Shown here: piece by piece, positions 24,585 through 38,354 of the stretch | Numbering within the stretch: position 1 is the first letter of the stretch | How the letters are laid out: each line of letters begins with the position of its first letter | Assembly (NCBI GenBank): GCA_037976565.1 | Contig: CP137684.1 | Location: 17,356,339 to 17,420,338 of the forward strand | Direction: 5' to 3' | Origin: Mesocentrotus franciscanus | Lineage: Eukaryota; Echinodermata; Echinoidea; Camarodonta; Strongylocentrotidae | DNA length: 64,000 bases | The notes under the pieces: model-generated | Database searches by the model: none | Seen by the model: the letters and a program-made list of their open reading frames with translations, nothing else | What the model was told of the DNA's origin: nothing | Program-made: the position numbers and the translations under genes

Positions 24585-24714
24585 AACACTCTTTCATAAG
24601 ATGTATATAATTTGATGTTCATAAATGATTTTTTAAATAATTGGCAATTTTCTAGGTGTAAACGTTTTTTTGACTCGCACTGTAGATTACCAATCCATTC
24701 CCATTCTCTCCCTA

Positions 24715-25020
24715 ATCTCTCTCTCTCTCTCTCTTACTGTGTACATATCTGCCCATCTCCCATTTGTTTCTTTTTATTGCTTTACTGCCTCTATTTCTTT
24801 CTCTATCTATATCGGTCTGTCCCCCTCTACGTCTTTCTCTCTCTCTCTCTCTGTCTCTCTCCGTCTCTCTATATATATCTCTGTCTGTCTGTATGTCTGT
24901 CTCGCTCTCTCTCTCTCTCTCTCCGTCTAGTTATCTCTCTATCTCTGTATCTTTCTCTCTCTCTATCGCTGTCTGTCTCTCTTTTCTTCTCTTTCTCTCC
25001 GTCTCTCTCTCTCTCTTAAT
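24715..25020. repeat. CT-rich microsatellite
   Basis: (CT)n with CTGT and CTAT variants, about 300 bp, just outside the right arm of the foldback element. Confidence 0.9.
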
Positions 25021-25551
25021 AGTTTGCTTTTTGACTGTCTTTGCCTCCCTCTATTTGTCCTGTAACACCTCATTTTAAATTAAACCTACTTTTCGGTACA
25101 ACATTACAGTATAAGCATGGAAGACTTTGTTTGGTCTTCGTCTCTTTTATTCGTTTCTTGGACACTTTATATATCTAAAGGAGAATGAAAGTCAAAATAT
25201 AATAATTGTGCATTTGAAAAATATAATATCAGTCATTTGAAATCACTAAGAAAATCTCAGATCTTGTTTACCATTATTTGATAAATCAAATTATAAAAGA
25301 TCATTTCATCACAATCCTGCCGGTATTCGGCTGCCGCCATTTGTTGTTGTCCTCACCGGGGATCGTGACGTAACTGCGCTATGGATGTATGATTGGCCAA
25401 CTATTTCAATCATACTTATCAGTATAATTGCATGTTTTATAAAATGTTCCAAAAATATAATATTTTATTATCTAATTGAAAATATTAATTTGAATTATAA
25501 ATAAATAAAATTTGTCATAATAAGACAGTAGTACAATAAATATCTCTTCTT

Positions 25552-25957
25552 AAAGGACGGTACTATGTCCCATTTGCAGCCAACATCATATTCTGTAGAA
25601 TTTTGCAGGAATTATGAATATGCCACGTATGTCCTATCTGTGAAATTTTAACGTTAGCAGTGTCCTAATATTCAAATTATGCAAGGAAACCCATTTACTT
25701 TCTAGACTTGTTTTTTCTCGAAAAGGTTAAATTCCAACGGCATTTGAAAGATAATACTAATTTAGAAGTTCTGTCAAAACGAAAGGGCTTGAAAATGTCT
25801 TGTTGTCAAATCGACATAAGTGATTGCAATCACTTAAGTAAATAGTCTGATTTTCAGACCCTGACGTTTAAATTTCGCAGATAGGACATGCATGACATAT
25901 TCATAATTCCTGCAATGTTCTACAGAATTTGATGTTGGCTGCAAAGGGGACCTAGTT
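25552..25957. mobile_element. Rearranged TTAA MITE, same family
   Basis: Both ends carry GGTACTATGTCCC-like termini followed by the same subterminal GCCAACATCA..TTCTGTAGAA sequence inverted, so this copy has two versions of one end and is internally shortened. Confidence 0.75.
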
Positions 25958-26072
25958 TAAATGAATATCAACCGACTCGGTTATCCCAAATCTGCCCATG
26001 CAGAACGTTATTCATTCATACACAAATGACTTTAGACTTAGGAATAAAGTGTGTTTACGTTTAAGTGTTTAA

Positions 26073-26775
26073 AGGAAACCTCAACCTAAGAAATAAGTTT
26101 ACTTATTCTGGGAGATTTATTATATTCTTGCCCATCAATCTACAGAGCCATAAAGCAAGAATAATGTACAGTTTCTCAGCACGACATTGGCATTGCAATT
26201 TTCTTGATAACGTGACGTACTATGTGAAGTCGTTTATCAAGTAAATGCATTCAAATGAATGAATGCTTCCTTCCCAGGTGTGTGTGGTGATGAAGCATTT
26301 CATTCACCTGCTATTATCCTTTGTACTACAATTGCCAGAACGCAAATTGCATAAATAAGTTGGTGCTCTTCTGATGTGAAGGTTTTTTAATAAATGAAAT
26401 AGATTTGTCAACTGCTATATTTTAGTATATTTAAATGAATTAGTTACAATTGTGTCCTTGTTATATATTTTTCGCCAAATGTAATTTCTTTTCAGCTATG
26501 ATATTTGCTCATTGAAAGGTATAGGTTTTGTTATTGATTTAGAAAGTCGTTTTCAGCTAAAGATTGGTGTATCATACATGTATAACTGGAACTGGTGCGT
26601 CACATTTTCAAGAAAATGGCTGCGCCCATGTCATGCTAAAAGGCATCACACCATGCCAAGATATCTTCATTTATATATCTCTTGTACATTTTCGTAAGGG
26701 ATATTGTACAACAAAGGGCAGGAATAAATCTCATTTTTCAGAATACCTACACTTATTTTTGGGGTGAGGTTTCCT
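26073..26775. mobile_element. TTAA MITE immediately downstream of the ZP gene
   Basis: 703 bp with inverted ends AGGAAACCTCAACC / AGGAAACCTCACCC, TTAA at 26069-26072 and 26776-26779. The gene's stop codon is about 36 bp away, so transcripts would run into the MITE and may use its polyadenylation signal. Confidence 0.8.
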
Positions 26776-26814
26776 TTAACTGTTACAGCTTTGGACGAAG
26801 TCTGAATCGTGATT

Positions 26815-26963
26815 TCAGTCCATATCAACGATGCGGGCGTATTTAGATTCATGGCCTTTGATTTTGAAGCTGCAGCCTTTGACCACGCCCCAAATGGTCA
26901 CCATGGAAACGAGCGCCACAATGCCGACCACATACGCCCTCGTGCCGAACATTCCTAGAGATT
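26815..26963 (-). CDS. ZP receptor exon 12: transmembrane helix, tail and stop
   Basis: The acceptor AAATAG ends at 26964. Encodes SLGMFGTRAYVVGIVALVSM and VTIWGVV (TM about 745-763), then a basic short tail ending YARIVDMD and TGA at 26817-26815. A TTAA-flanked MITE starts about 36 bp after the stop. Confidence 0.9.
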
Positions 26964-27023
26964 CTATTTGAGAGAGATGGAGAAAAAAAGATAGAGAGAG
27001 GGAGTAAGAGGGATAGAGGGAGA

Positions 27024-27066
<43 letters not shown>

Positions 27067-30000
27067 AGAGAGAGGAAAGAGAAAAGGGTTGGGGCCGAAC
27101 AAAATTTCGATGAGTGACAAAATTAATAACAAAATAATCATGTTAGTTTATTTCGTTTAAATGGAAAATGGAAATAGCTTATTGCTCATCATGCATAATA
27201 ATCGCCATCTAACTGGTTTTATCATTCATTAATCTTGACCATTAGTATTTTGATCATCGTGATAATTAGCTTGCTTCGATATGATTCCCATCGTGATCAG
27301 CATCTTTCTCATAAGTAATGTCAGAGGGCGCTATGCATGAAATACGCTCAAATACGTGACCATTCATGCAAGATAAATTTTAGAGACAACTGTTAGAGGC
27401 ATACTCAATCAAAATACGCCCCATCAGCGCACCATTCACCCGACACTAGAGTTGCATATTACTCGTTTATAACAATATAATATGTTGTGCACGTCATAAA
27501 TGAAAATATCGATTGCTAGTGATTTCGTCAACCTGCTATTGATATATTTTTTGAAAAATAATGCTGTGGACATATTTATTTCAAGTGTTTGCCACTTAAA
27601 AAGGACTTCATATCACTAATCATTAATGGATTTCGAAGATGATTGTTTAAAGAAATAATCATACCAACAGCAAGTTAACTTTCCCCATACCTTAAGTACA
27701 CACTGCCTTGCACTGAACGATGGGGGCATTATATTCACTGTGCCATAGCGTATTGAGAGATATAGTTGTGACACGCGCACATGCATGCGATCAAGGTCAA
27801 TTCATGGAGCTCCAAACAGTTCCCTCCCACATTGAGCTGTGGGAGGGAACTATTAAATGTTTCATGAATTGACCTTCGACCGCGTGCATATACGTGTATC
27901 ACAACTATCTCTCTCACAACGCTGTGCGTTATTTCCCGTTTTCGTAGATTTTGCCTGTTCTCGGCTTTCCGAAGTTGTGTCTGACTGTTATAGACGACAC
28001 CTACCTTTGGACGAGGCAGCATAACTGGCGTCCGAACTGTAGATGCTTAGTGGGCCATAGCTGATCGTGCGTCTGGTGCCTGAGCTGACATCTCGACGTT
28101 GTACACCAGGCCCACCTTCCCCACATTCTACATCTAACCTAGCAGCCTCAGCTTCGTCAGAACTGCATACTACAACGCCGCAGTATATGTAAATCTGGGT
28201 AAACAAATTCAAAGAAAAATCTTATCAGAAAAGAAAAGGAGCATGTGTCAAAGTACAAAGTATCTTGTACCATATCCTTTTCATTCATATTTTACAAAAT
28301 ACTCAAATTACATAATGCATCCAGAGTCATTAGTATACATAAATGTTTATCTGACTGCTCAGAAAACTTGTGTAGGCCTATGCTTGTAAAGAAGCAACCA
28401 TGCGATCGCTGGCTTAAAATCCTCTCCAAGGGATTGAATTTAATAACTTACGAGCACTTCGTGTGTATATAAATCTAGGTATTCAAATTAAAAATAAAAA
28501 TTATTTTGCACGATGATTTTTAAAAAAATATTGTAACACAATATTATTATATTATATTATTATCAAATTAAATCATAAAACGATTGCAAAGGCTTTCGAA
28601 AATCAACCTAAGGCAAATTTCAAAGCCTTGTCCATTACCTATTGAAACGAGCGAACATTACAAATATACGCAGACGTTTTGTGTCCGGATAGGTTGTGTA
28701 TCCAGACAGTTGATTTTAAAACAGTAATTTGAAGGCGTTTACAAGCAATATTTCATAAATCTTCTAAGACTTATGTCGGACAATATTATACAGGGCAAAT
28801 ATTCATGGTGGTTAGTGCTGTTTGATGAATATTTTCCGTTAAACCTCAAGTTCATATGGAAGTTTTTATGTTTGTTATGTGTCTGGACAATCAACCTCCA
28901 TTTATACTTATTTTGTAGTCCATGCAATATTTTTTTTTATAGGAAATACGATAGCGTATTGAAATTGCATTTCAGCTGGTTTTTCCAAAGTCTAAGCGAC
29001 CGTGATTAAATATACAGAAAGTAAACTAAACATAAGTTGAGAGCATGAATAAGGGTGTACAATCAAAATGATTTACATTCAACAGAATGTAAGATCAATG
29101 GCATGTTACATGTCGTTTTTCTGAAGATTAATGATTTATAATGTTCGTTTACTCCGAAGGTTCATGATTCCGAAAATAAAAATTCGAACCCTGTATCGTT
29201 TTCGGAATTACGAAACTTCGGAGTAAAGAACCCTATATCACTTTCAGATTTCTGAACGTTGGTTCATTTCCGGAATTACGAACCCTTTTTCATTTTCAGT
29301 AGTGTCTACCTTACGTTCGGAAATATGAACCCCTAGTATGGGAAAATTGTGTTTCGGAATGATGAACCTTCGGAAAAACGAGGACCCCCCCCAAAAAAAA
29401 AAAAAAAATGGAATATAGGATGTACGATCTATGGGACCAGAAAGTTGCGATTGCTTGCAAGTTCAACTGATATTTGCAATCGATTGCAACTCAACTTTCT
29501 TGCAATGCCCCACTAGTCTCCTAAATTTCCTAGGATTTTGTTAGGATTAAAGTTTTAACAATTAAGTTAACTAGATCTAGCTTTTATTCTCCCCCCTCTC
29601 TCTCTCTCTTACTAATAGAAGTTGAGTTGCGATCAATTGCAAATTTGCAATTAATCGCAAGAATTACGCTTGATTTGGGGGATTAGCAATTGATTGCAAC
29701 ACTCTTGCAACGCACCACAAGTGTATACAAGGAGATCCTTTAAAAAACGAGAATAATAACAGTAATGAGATAAAGGACGTAGAATGGTAATTAGAAAATA
29801 GTATGTTTAGAGAGATCCACTCAAAAATAACTTACTTTCAATAGAAGCAGACAAATCAGACAAACAGATCAAAAAAAGTTTGAGCAAAATCGGATAACTA
29901 ATAAGAAAGTTATGAATTTTTGAAAAAGTATGTAAAACTATGGAACAATGGAAATCACAACACAAATTGCCAATTTGGTTATCAGTTTGTGACGTCATGT

Positions 30001-33000
30001 CCTCACTATTTATCAATTGCTTTATATAGTTTAATCCCATTAATTTCCCTTTTTATCCCCCCAAAACTTGATTTCCCCATGCCTTTGCCCAGGTTATATG
30101 ATTTGTATCATACTGCGTGCATGAAATTTCACAAAATCTTTTATGAACTTTGAAGAATTGCAACTATTTACTGAATATTGTATATTCATAATTATTGATT
30201 TTAATATAAACAGTTTATCAAAATTCAAATTTTTCATGATTTAACTGGATAAAAAAAATCTGTATTAGTGCATCCACACAAAAACATATTACTATCAATC
30301 TGACTTGGATGCTGGTGTGAAGAAATAAGATTCTTAGGGGGAAAATAGGAATTTTATATTATCAATATAAAGAAAATAACTAGTGGATAGTGAGGACGTC
30401 ACAGACTCATGGGTGAGTTGCCAATTTGTCTAGTAATTTTCAAAGTTTTTCATGTCATTAAAAATTCAAAACTTTCTTATTAGTTATCCGATTTTGCTCA
30501 AACCTTTTTTGATTGGTTTGTCTGATTTTTCTGCTTCTATTGAAAGTAGGTTATTTTTGGAGTGGACTTGCCCTTTAAAGATACTATGTCCCTTTTGCAG
30601 CCAACATCAAATTCTGTAGAACTTTGCAGGAATTATGAATATGTCATGTATGTCCTATCTGTGAAATTTAAACGTTAGCAGTGTCCTAATATTCAAATTA
30701 TGCAAGGAAACCCGTTTACTTGCTAGACTTCACTGTCAGACACTATTGAGTGACTGACTGGCCTTTTTCATCTTTGGTAATAACATACATAAAATGAGCT
30801 GTAAAGGGTACATGAGCATTTGTCTACATCAATAACCCACTTCTTGTAATGGCCAAAATTAAACTGATTGAATCTTTGCGCAGCATAAAACGTACGATCA
30901 TTCAGTACAATGGTCTGAAAAATCAGACTATTACTTACTGGCTCTATAGCTCCTAAGTCGATTCGACAACTAATAGTCGTTATTTTCCCACTTAAAGACA
31001 TTTTCAAGTCCCCCTTTTTTTAGGGAAGTTCTAAATTAGTATTGTCTTTCAAATGCCGTTGGAATTTAACCTTTTCATTTTTTTGGCCTGCAAATGGGAC
31101 ATAGTATCTTTAAGGACGTAGGACGTAGAGGGGGTCATAGAGAAATTATCATTCGATAATTTTATGGAAATATTAATGCATACTCTCAATTCTATTCCTA
31201 CTCGCCAACAAAATTGCTCAAATACTAAAAAACATCCTAGGCTCCCGTGGATTTCAAGATCTCTCCTGAAATCTATCAACAGGAAGAACACCCTTTATTA
31301 CAAATATAACAATAATCCTACAGTTAAGTCCAAATTGAAATATTCTCGTTATCGTAACATTCTAACCACTTCGTTACGACTAGCAAAAAGAATTACTTTA
31401 CAAAACAATTTAACGTGAATAAAGGTGATATCAAAAATACTTGGAGGGTGATAAATAACGTTTTGAAATACAAACATGTCTCAACTCACATTTCAAATAT
31501 TTTAATAAATGAAAACCGAATTCAAGATCCTCTTGTAATAGCAGAGGAATTTAATAATTACTTTGTCAATATTGGCCCTAATCTTGCCCAAAATATTCCT
31601 GTATCCGATTTGCCTTTTCAATATTTCCTGAAAACGCAAATCACTAATTCAATGTTCTGTACCCCATTCTGGAGCATGAAGTAATCGATATAGTTAAAAA
31701 TATGAAAACTAAAAAAAGCGCAGGTTACGACGGTATTACAAATTTTATTTTAAAAGAAATAATAGGTGAAATAGTTTCCTCTTACTCATATACTAAATCT
31801 GTCAATAATTAATGGCATTGTACCCCAAAAGATGAAAATAGCTAAAGTTATTCCAATTTTTAAAAGGGAACGCGCAAGACATTGGGAATTATCGCCCTAT
31901 TTCTCTGCTAACGTCACTCTCCAAAATACTCGAAAAATTGATATACTCGAACAATGCAGTTTTTTTTGATTTTGATATTCTGTCTGATACCCAATTTGGG
32001 TTCAGGCAGAAACATTCTACAACCCATGCCTTACTCATGTTTTTAGATAAAGTAGCTCATGCTATTGACAATATGGCTCATACTGTGGGTATTTTCTTGG
32101 ACTTCTCCAAGGCCTTTGACACCATTAATCATGATATATTATTGCGCAAGTTATCCCATTACGGGATTCGAGGAAAGGCCTTGGAGTGGTTCAGGAATTA
32201 TCTCACAGACAGAAAACAGTATGTTAGTATTAATGGTCACGACTCTTATCAAAGATCAGTATCCTGTGGTGTCCCACAAGGTTCATTGTTGGGTCCATTA
32301 TTATTTGTAATATATATCAATGACTTCAGAAATTCGTCTGAAATAATGTCATTTATTCTCTTTGCAGACGATTCTAATATTTTCTATTCACACCGCGACC
32401 CTCAATATCTCCTGAGAACTGTAAATAGTGAACTGAAGCTGGTACAAGCATGGATAAATGCAAACAAACTATCTTTAAATGTCAGTAAAACCCACTTTAT
32501 GCTGTTCAGCAATTGTATAAAATCTCTACCAGGTAATATTTTAATAGATAATACAAATTTAAACAAGGTCGAATCCACAAAATTTCTTGGTATCTACATT
32601 GACAGTGATTTATCATGGAAGATACATGTAAACTACTTGTGCAAACTGATTTCTAGAAACACGGGTATATTAAATAAACTAAAACACGAGTTCCCAACCC
32701 ACATTTTGTTATCTCTGTATAACACCTTAATTTTACCCTACCTTAACTACGGCATTCTTGCCTGGGGAAACAGGACCAAAGCTCAACTTGGAAAACTTCT
32801 TATTATTCAAAAACGGGCAATAAGAAACATAAATCATGCGGGATTCCTTTCCCATACTAGTCAACTGTTTTTAATAACAAAGTTCTCCGAATTGTTGATG
32901 TGTATATGTACAACGTAGGAGTGTTTATGTATCAATTATCTGTAAATGAGTTACCGGCCGTAACTTGTGCACTCTTCGTGCGAAATAATACAATCCATTC

Positions 33001-36000
33001 TTATTCCACTCGCCAAAGTAACCTTTTTCACCTTCCCTAACACGAACTTTGTTTGCTCAAAAAAATATTACGTTTACGGGCCCTAAGTTCTGGAATGACC
33101 TCCCTATTGAATTCACAGAATCAACTTCACTATATTCGTTCAAGCGCAAGCTGAAACGTCATCTACTAAGCAATTACACTATACTGGAAGAAGAAGCATG
33201 ATGTTCTTTTAATAATGTTGTCGATATTCAAACTTAATGTTTCCTTTTTTGTTGCTGTTGTTGTATTGTGCCTGGTGACGGGCCGTTGCCTTCACCTGCT
33301 GGGATGTTATTGTGCTTCGGTGGCCGGAGTGCGGAGTGCGTGATTTGTTTGTTGTTAATGTCTTTCCGACCTAGCAGCGACGAGTTATGCATTTCGCGCT
33401 CCTGCTGTTGAGTTTCAGTGCATTAATTGCGGCGGGTGGGTGTGACGGCTTATCATCAGGCAAACATATATAGCTTTAAATAAATGTCTATCGCAAAAAT
33501 GTTCTATTCATGTTTTTTCCATTATACATGTACCAAGATGTTAGCGTCATTGCCAATCAGTGTCTTTGCCGGCGCGGCTACATTAATTTTTTTTTTTCTA
33601 CGCATAACATCTTTGAATTTCTTTGAATTGCCATTGCGTACAGGTAGTGAAAATGTCATACAAGTATTGCCAAGTATAATTATGACCAATGTTTACCTTT
33701 TCCTCAGAATAAGTTTCAATTTAATCCCACTACGTTATCTAAAAAAAAAACAAGACTATTTCATTGTTATAACTTCCGGAGCCTATGACCTACAAGCATT
33801 GCTTTCTCTTTAGGCTCCATCATATTTCTCCTTTTACGTAACTTAGTCTCATGTATAAATCTCTTCGTTTGTATGAATACAAAACAAATGAAAAAAAAAT
33901 GTAACATGCCAAATGTAACGATGTATTATACAACATGTGAAATATGAAAATAAACTGAAACTGAACTGAACTGAACTGAATTAGATGTACTGCGTGTATC
34001 ATGGAAATGCAGAGCGTGGAGAGGTCTGTAGGAAATACTATACCTCAGTGACGCCAGAGATTTCGTTTATGAAGCGGAATGCATCAAAAGAAAATCCTTC
34101 AAGATCCAGTGGAAGAGTGTGGTCCACTGTGACTGTCTCTTCTGCAGGACACCTGGATATATAACAATCAAATGTTGATTGGCCTTGAGTGTGATACAAG
34201 GGTAAATAGCATGGCATTCTAATATCTAGTTCACTGGTGTAGCGTATATCTAGTTATCGAGGGAAAACTGGTGTCATGGGGGAGGGCACCTGACGTCAGC
34301 CTCGTTCTGATATGACGCGGCAAAACCGTGGCAGTGCTTGTTTATGAAGACGCAAAGTGTAATTCGCATCACACTTCCTATCGATCGGATAACAGAGAGC
34401 TCAGTTAAAACGTGCGGGAACTTTATTGCGCTCGCAGTTGCCATAAATTTACTTCAAATACAATGCCTCGCTTTTTTTTTTTTTTTTTTTGCTGCGGTTT
34501 ACCGCGTCATATCTGACGAGATTTAACTGAGATTTACCTGATGATCGAAAATGCGAGGAACTAGGCCATATTGTGGGAGGAAGGTGGTGAAGACGTAGTT
34601 TATACTATTTTCACGTTTCGTTCACTCTCTTTAGAATGTATAGTACATTCCGCAGGGGCGACCGAGCGACTTCCAAAGTGGGGGCGCCAAGAAAAAAGGG
34701 CACTTTCTGGAAAAAGGGCACCTACAAAGGGAAATTTCAAGGCGAAAATATACAATTTTGTAGACATTGGTATATACCCCTACATTGTGATAACATTATC
34801 AGGGATGATTTCAATATTTGTTTCACTTCATACACCAACCAAGATATTGCTTAAGCATCATGCTTTGCAGTTGGGTGTGATGGTCTGAAAATTTATTTGC
34901 GAGCGAGCGAAGCGAGCGACGAACAATTTTAAGATTTGTGAGGTTGCATGCAGCGCGAAAAACTACATCTAATAAAAAGAGGAATAAACCCAATCCTGAT
35001 GGGATTATAAGCACATTCTCATAACGGAAGACTGAAAAGACCTTTGATAAGTAACATAACTATATCATTTATAGATGCGTGCGAGCGTAGCGAGCGAGCT
35101 TTGGGGGAAATTGCTCTTAGTCGCTTGAACTTAGGGACGCGTTTAATGATGAGAGGAAAAGGGGACACTTATCAGAAAAGAAAAGGAGCATGTGTCAAAA
35201 TACAAAGAGTAATTACCAGAGGTGAAAATGGGGAACTTCTTACACCCTCAAAATGAGGCACTCACCAGGGATGAACAAAGTCAGTCATGAGAACAGGAAA
35301 TGGGCATTTGTCGACGGAAAAGGGGCCCCCATCAGATTTTGATAAGGGCATTTATAAGAGGTGAAAAGGGGCATTTATGAAAGAGGATAGGTCCCTTATT
35401 AGAAAGGAAAAGGGGCACTATCATTGTTAAATGGGAAATTATCAGAGGTGAAAAGAGGCACTTATCGCACATGAAAGGGGCAATGACCAGATATGAAAAG
35501 GGGCACTTATGTGAATGAAACAGGGGCACTTATAGTAAAGGAAAATGTGCATTAGTTCAACGAAAATGGGCACCGATCACATTTTAAAGGGGCATTTATC
35601 GGAGGTGAAGGGGGCACTTATCTGAAGTGAAAAGGGGCACATGTGAAAATATAAGGTGCGCTTATCCGAGTTAAAATGGGGGTAGTTATTAAAAGGGGAA
35701 TGGGCACTTCTTACAAAGGAAAAGGTGCACTTGTCAAGGTGAAAGAGGCACCTCTCAGATTTGAATAGGACAATTATCAGAGGTGAAGGGGGCACTTATC
35801 AAAAGTGAAAAGAGGCACTTCTCGTACCTGAAAAGGGGCACCTACTAGAGATTAAAAGGGCACTTATGAGAATTGAAAATGGACACTAATTGCAAAGGAA
35901 AATGGGAACTTGTCGAAGTAAAAGGGGCATGTGTCCAAATAAAAGGGGCATTTGTCCAAATAAAAGGGGCACTTATCATAGTTGAAAAGGGGAACGGGCA

Positions 36001-38307
36001 CTTTTTACAAATCAATAGGGGCACGTGTAAAAGTAACAGGGCACTTTTCCTATGTAAAAAGGGGCACTTCTTACAAAGTTAAAGGGGCACTTTTCGGGTG
36101 CTTGAAAAAGTGAGGGGGGGGGGGCCGCCTCTGACATTCCGGCCCAATATATTTTTTCGCCATTAGAAAAAGCGTAGGCCTACCCCTTAACCCCGTACCA
36201 TATATAAACCTAATGGAAAATGAACCGTGGAACGTTGTATTGAATTTCTGGCGTAGGGGCTGATTGCCTTCAAGTGCTTCAATATCGCGGATATTTACGT
36301 AAATCGAAATAACACCTCGTGTGCAGCGGGAATAATGTGGACGTCCAGAGTAAGACTTACTGGTCTTTGATGAGAGCTTCTTGGGGTTCATCATTAGGAC
36401 CCGCCTGTGAAGCCCAGCACGACTTGACAACGACACCGACAAGGGGTGTGGAGTCCAACACCACTCCGAAATAGAGCTTGGTACCCAGCATCACCAGACC
36501 ATTACCGACCACGCCCCCGACATCGACGTTCTCCTCGGTGTCAAACTCATCATTAGTAAAGCGGGCAATCTTGAGACTGAACTTTCCGTGCTCTTTATCA
36601 TTGATGTAGATTTTGCCGATTTGGGGCTGGAAATTTCCGGTCAGGACTGAGACCTTGTTCAGGCAGCATTCGACTTGGATTTGTTGGTGGTATTCCCGGG
36701 TGATGATGGCGCCGTTGTCACCCGCCCCTGGCTTGGCAAAGGTGACAACGTTCCGGAAGATTATGTTGTCGTCATCTTCCTGCAGTGTAGATAAATAGAA
36801 AATGGACTTCAGAATAACATGATAGTCAATGTCAGTTTTAGGGGAGGGGGGATCGACCCGGGCGCCCTTGTGAAACTTCAATGGCATACCTCTGGTACAC
36901 AAATCCAAGAAATTAATATGCCAACCATTTTTGAGAGAATGGAGGCACAAAAAGACACCAGAAGTATCGATGACAAGTCTGGATTGATAACGGCTTTCCA
37001 ATATCATCTGAAAAGGTGAATTCTTGCTATTGTTTGAACATTGCCAACAAGGGGCGCTTAAATTGAAATGTAATCAAGAGAGGGTTTTCCATTGCTACAA
37101 CATGCAGTGCCACATGGTGGCAAATGGTCTAAGCGCCCCGTATTGGCTGTGCGAGACAATAGCAATGAAATGCTATTTTTTGGTGTTAGTGGGAAGTCGA
37201 TATTGATTATGATTGGCTAAGTTTCCCAGGTATGATCAACTGGTTACTTTTCACAAATTAAAATGGTAATTACATTAAATATGGAAATCTAAACAAACAT
37301 CACCTTAATGATTTAGGTTCTAAATAATGATAACCGCAATAAAAACTGGACTTATTGTGTAGTCAACTCTTCAAGTCAGAATAAAAGCCGAAACGGCTTA
37401 AAATCGTAGATGATCGCAATACTGGTCTGACGTCACTACGATTATGATCCGATCTAGTTTGCCCTCCTCCAAGGAAGCATGAAATCCCTTAAAATTTAAA
37501 TATCATGTATCATATGACTACTCAGATCCTCTGCCATTAATATTTTACATGTTTGAATGTTTATATCAATTGCCATTGCAAATTCTTCCAAAGTCGGACC
37601 GTACTTATATCATATAGTGTGCGTTGGGCTTTAGTTATCTTTCTTCCGCTTGTACATTAATGTCATTTAGTTTTCGAATACAATTGCAATTTGTGATCTA
37701 CTAGAGGAGATGGGATGGCTCATTGGTAGAGCAGTGGTCTCGTAACCGGGAGGTCCCGGGTTCGAAACCAAGTTGATGCGCTAGTGCCCTTTGGCAAGGC
37801 ATTAATCCTCATTACCATAGTCCTTTGGAGAAGCCAACGCGACCAGCGACCAGCAACCAGCAACCAACCTGGTTGCTTATTTATAAGCATACACATGCTT
37901 TCTTAGCATTCATGTAAAAGAAACCATAAAACCAAAACCAGTGAATATTATTGTTCACTAAACCGATATCCTCCACAAACCTGGATAGTAGTGCCGCAAT
38001 TATCGTATCTTGTGGCCATCTCGATGTGGGAGGGATCAGAGTCATTGGCAACACAGTCCTCTGCTTGGGAGAGAAAATGGACATCTGACGGGACACTGTG
38101 CTCTGGTAATAGACGTTTATCCAGAACCACACTCATTGAGGTACTGTCACATCGAACGTATGATACTGTAGACAGCAAATATAAACATACATACATTTAC
38201 GGTTGAGACTATCAACACCGACGACGACTAATAATATTATTACTACTACTACTACAAATACTACTACTACTTCTACTAGTACCACACATTTTACTACTAT
38301 TTCTTTA

Positions 38308-38354
<47 letters not shown>

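Larger units (their letters stand above)
19498..24682. mobile_element. Foldback element split by the RTE LINE
   Basis: 19498-19600 is the reverse complement of about 24585-24682, and 19600-19715 the reverse complement of about 20160-20276. Removing the LINE (20277-24584) restores one continuous right arm of about 220 bp matching the left arm. Between the arms (19715-20160) are CA/GT repeats and unremarkable DNA. Confidence 0.7.

Noticed and set aside
31164..32918. Host gene on the + strand
   Set aside because: Reverse transcriptase motifs identify a LINE; frames are broken and the 3' end has a LINE tail.
36780..37007. N-terminal extension of the exon 9 open frame
   Set aside because: Lies upstream of a good 3' splice site; exon 8 supplies the preceding ZP-N residues in phase.
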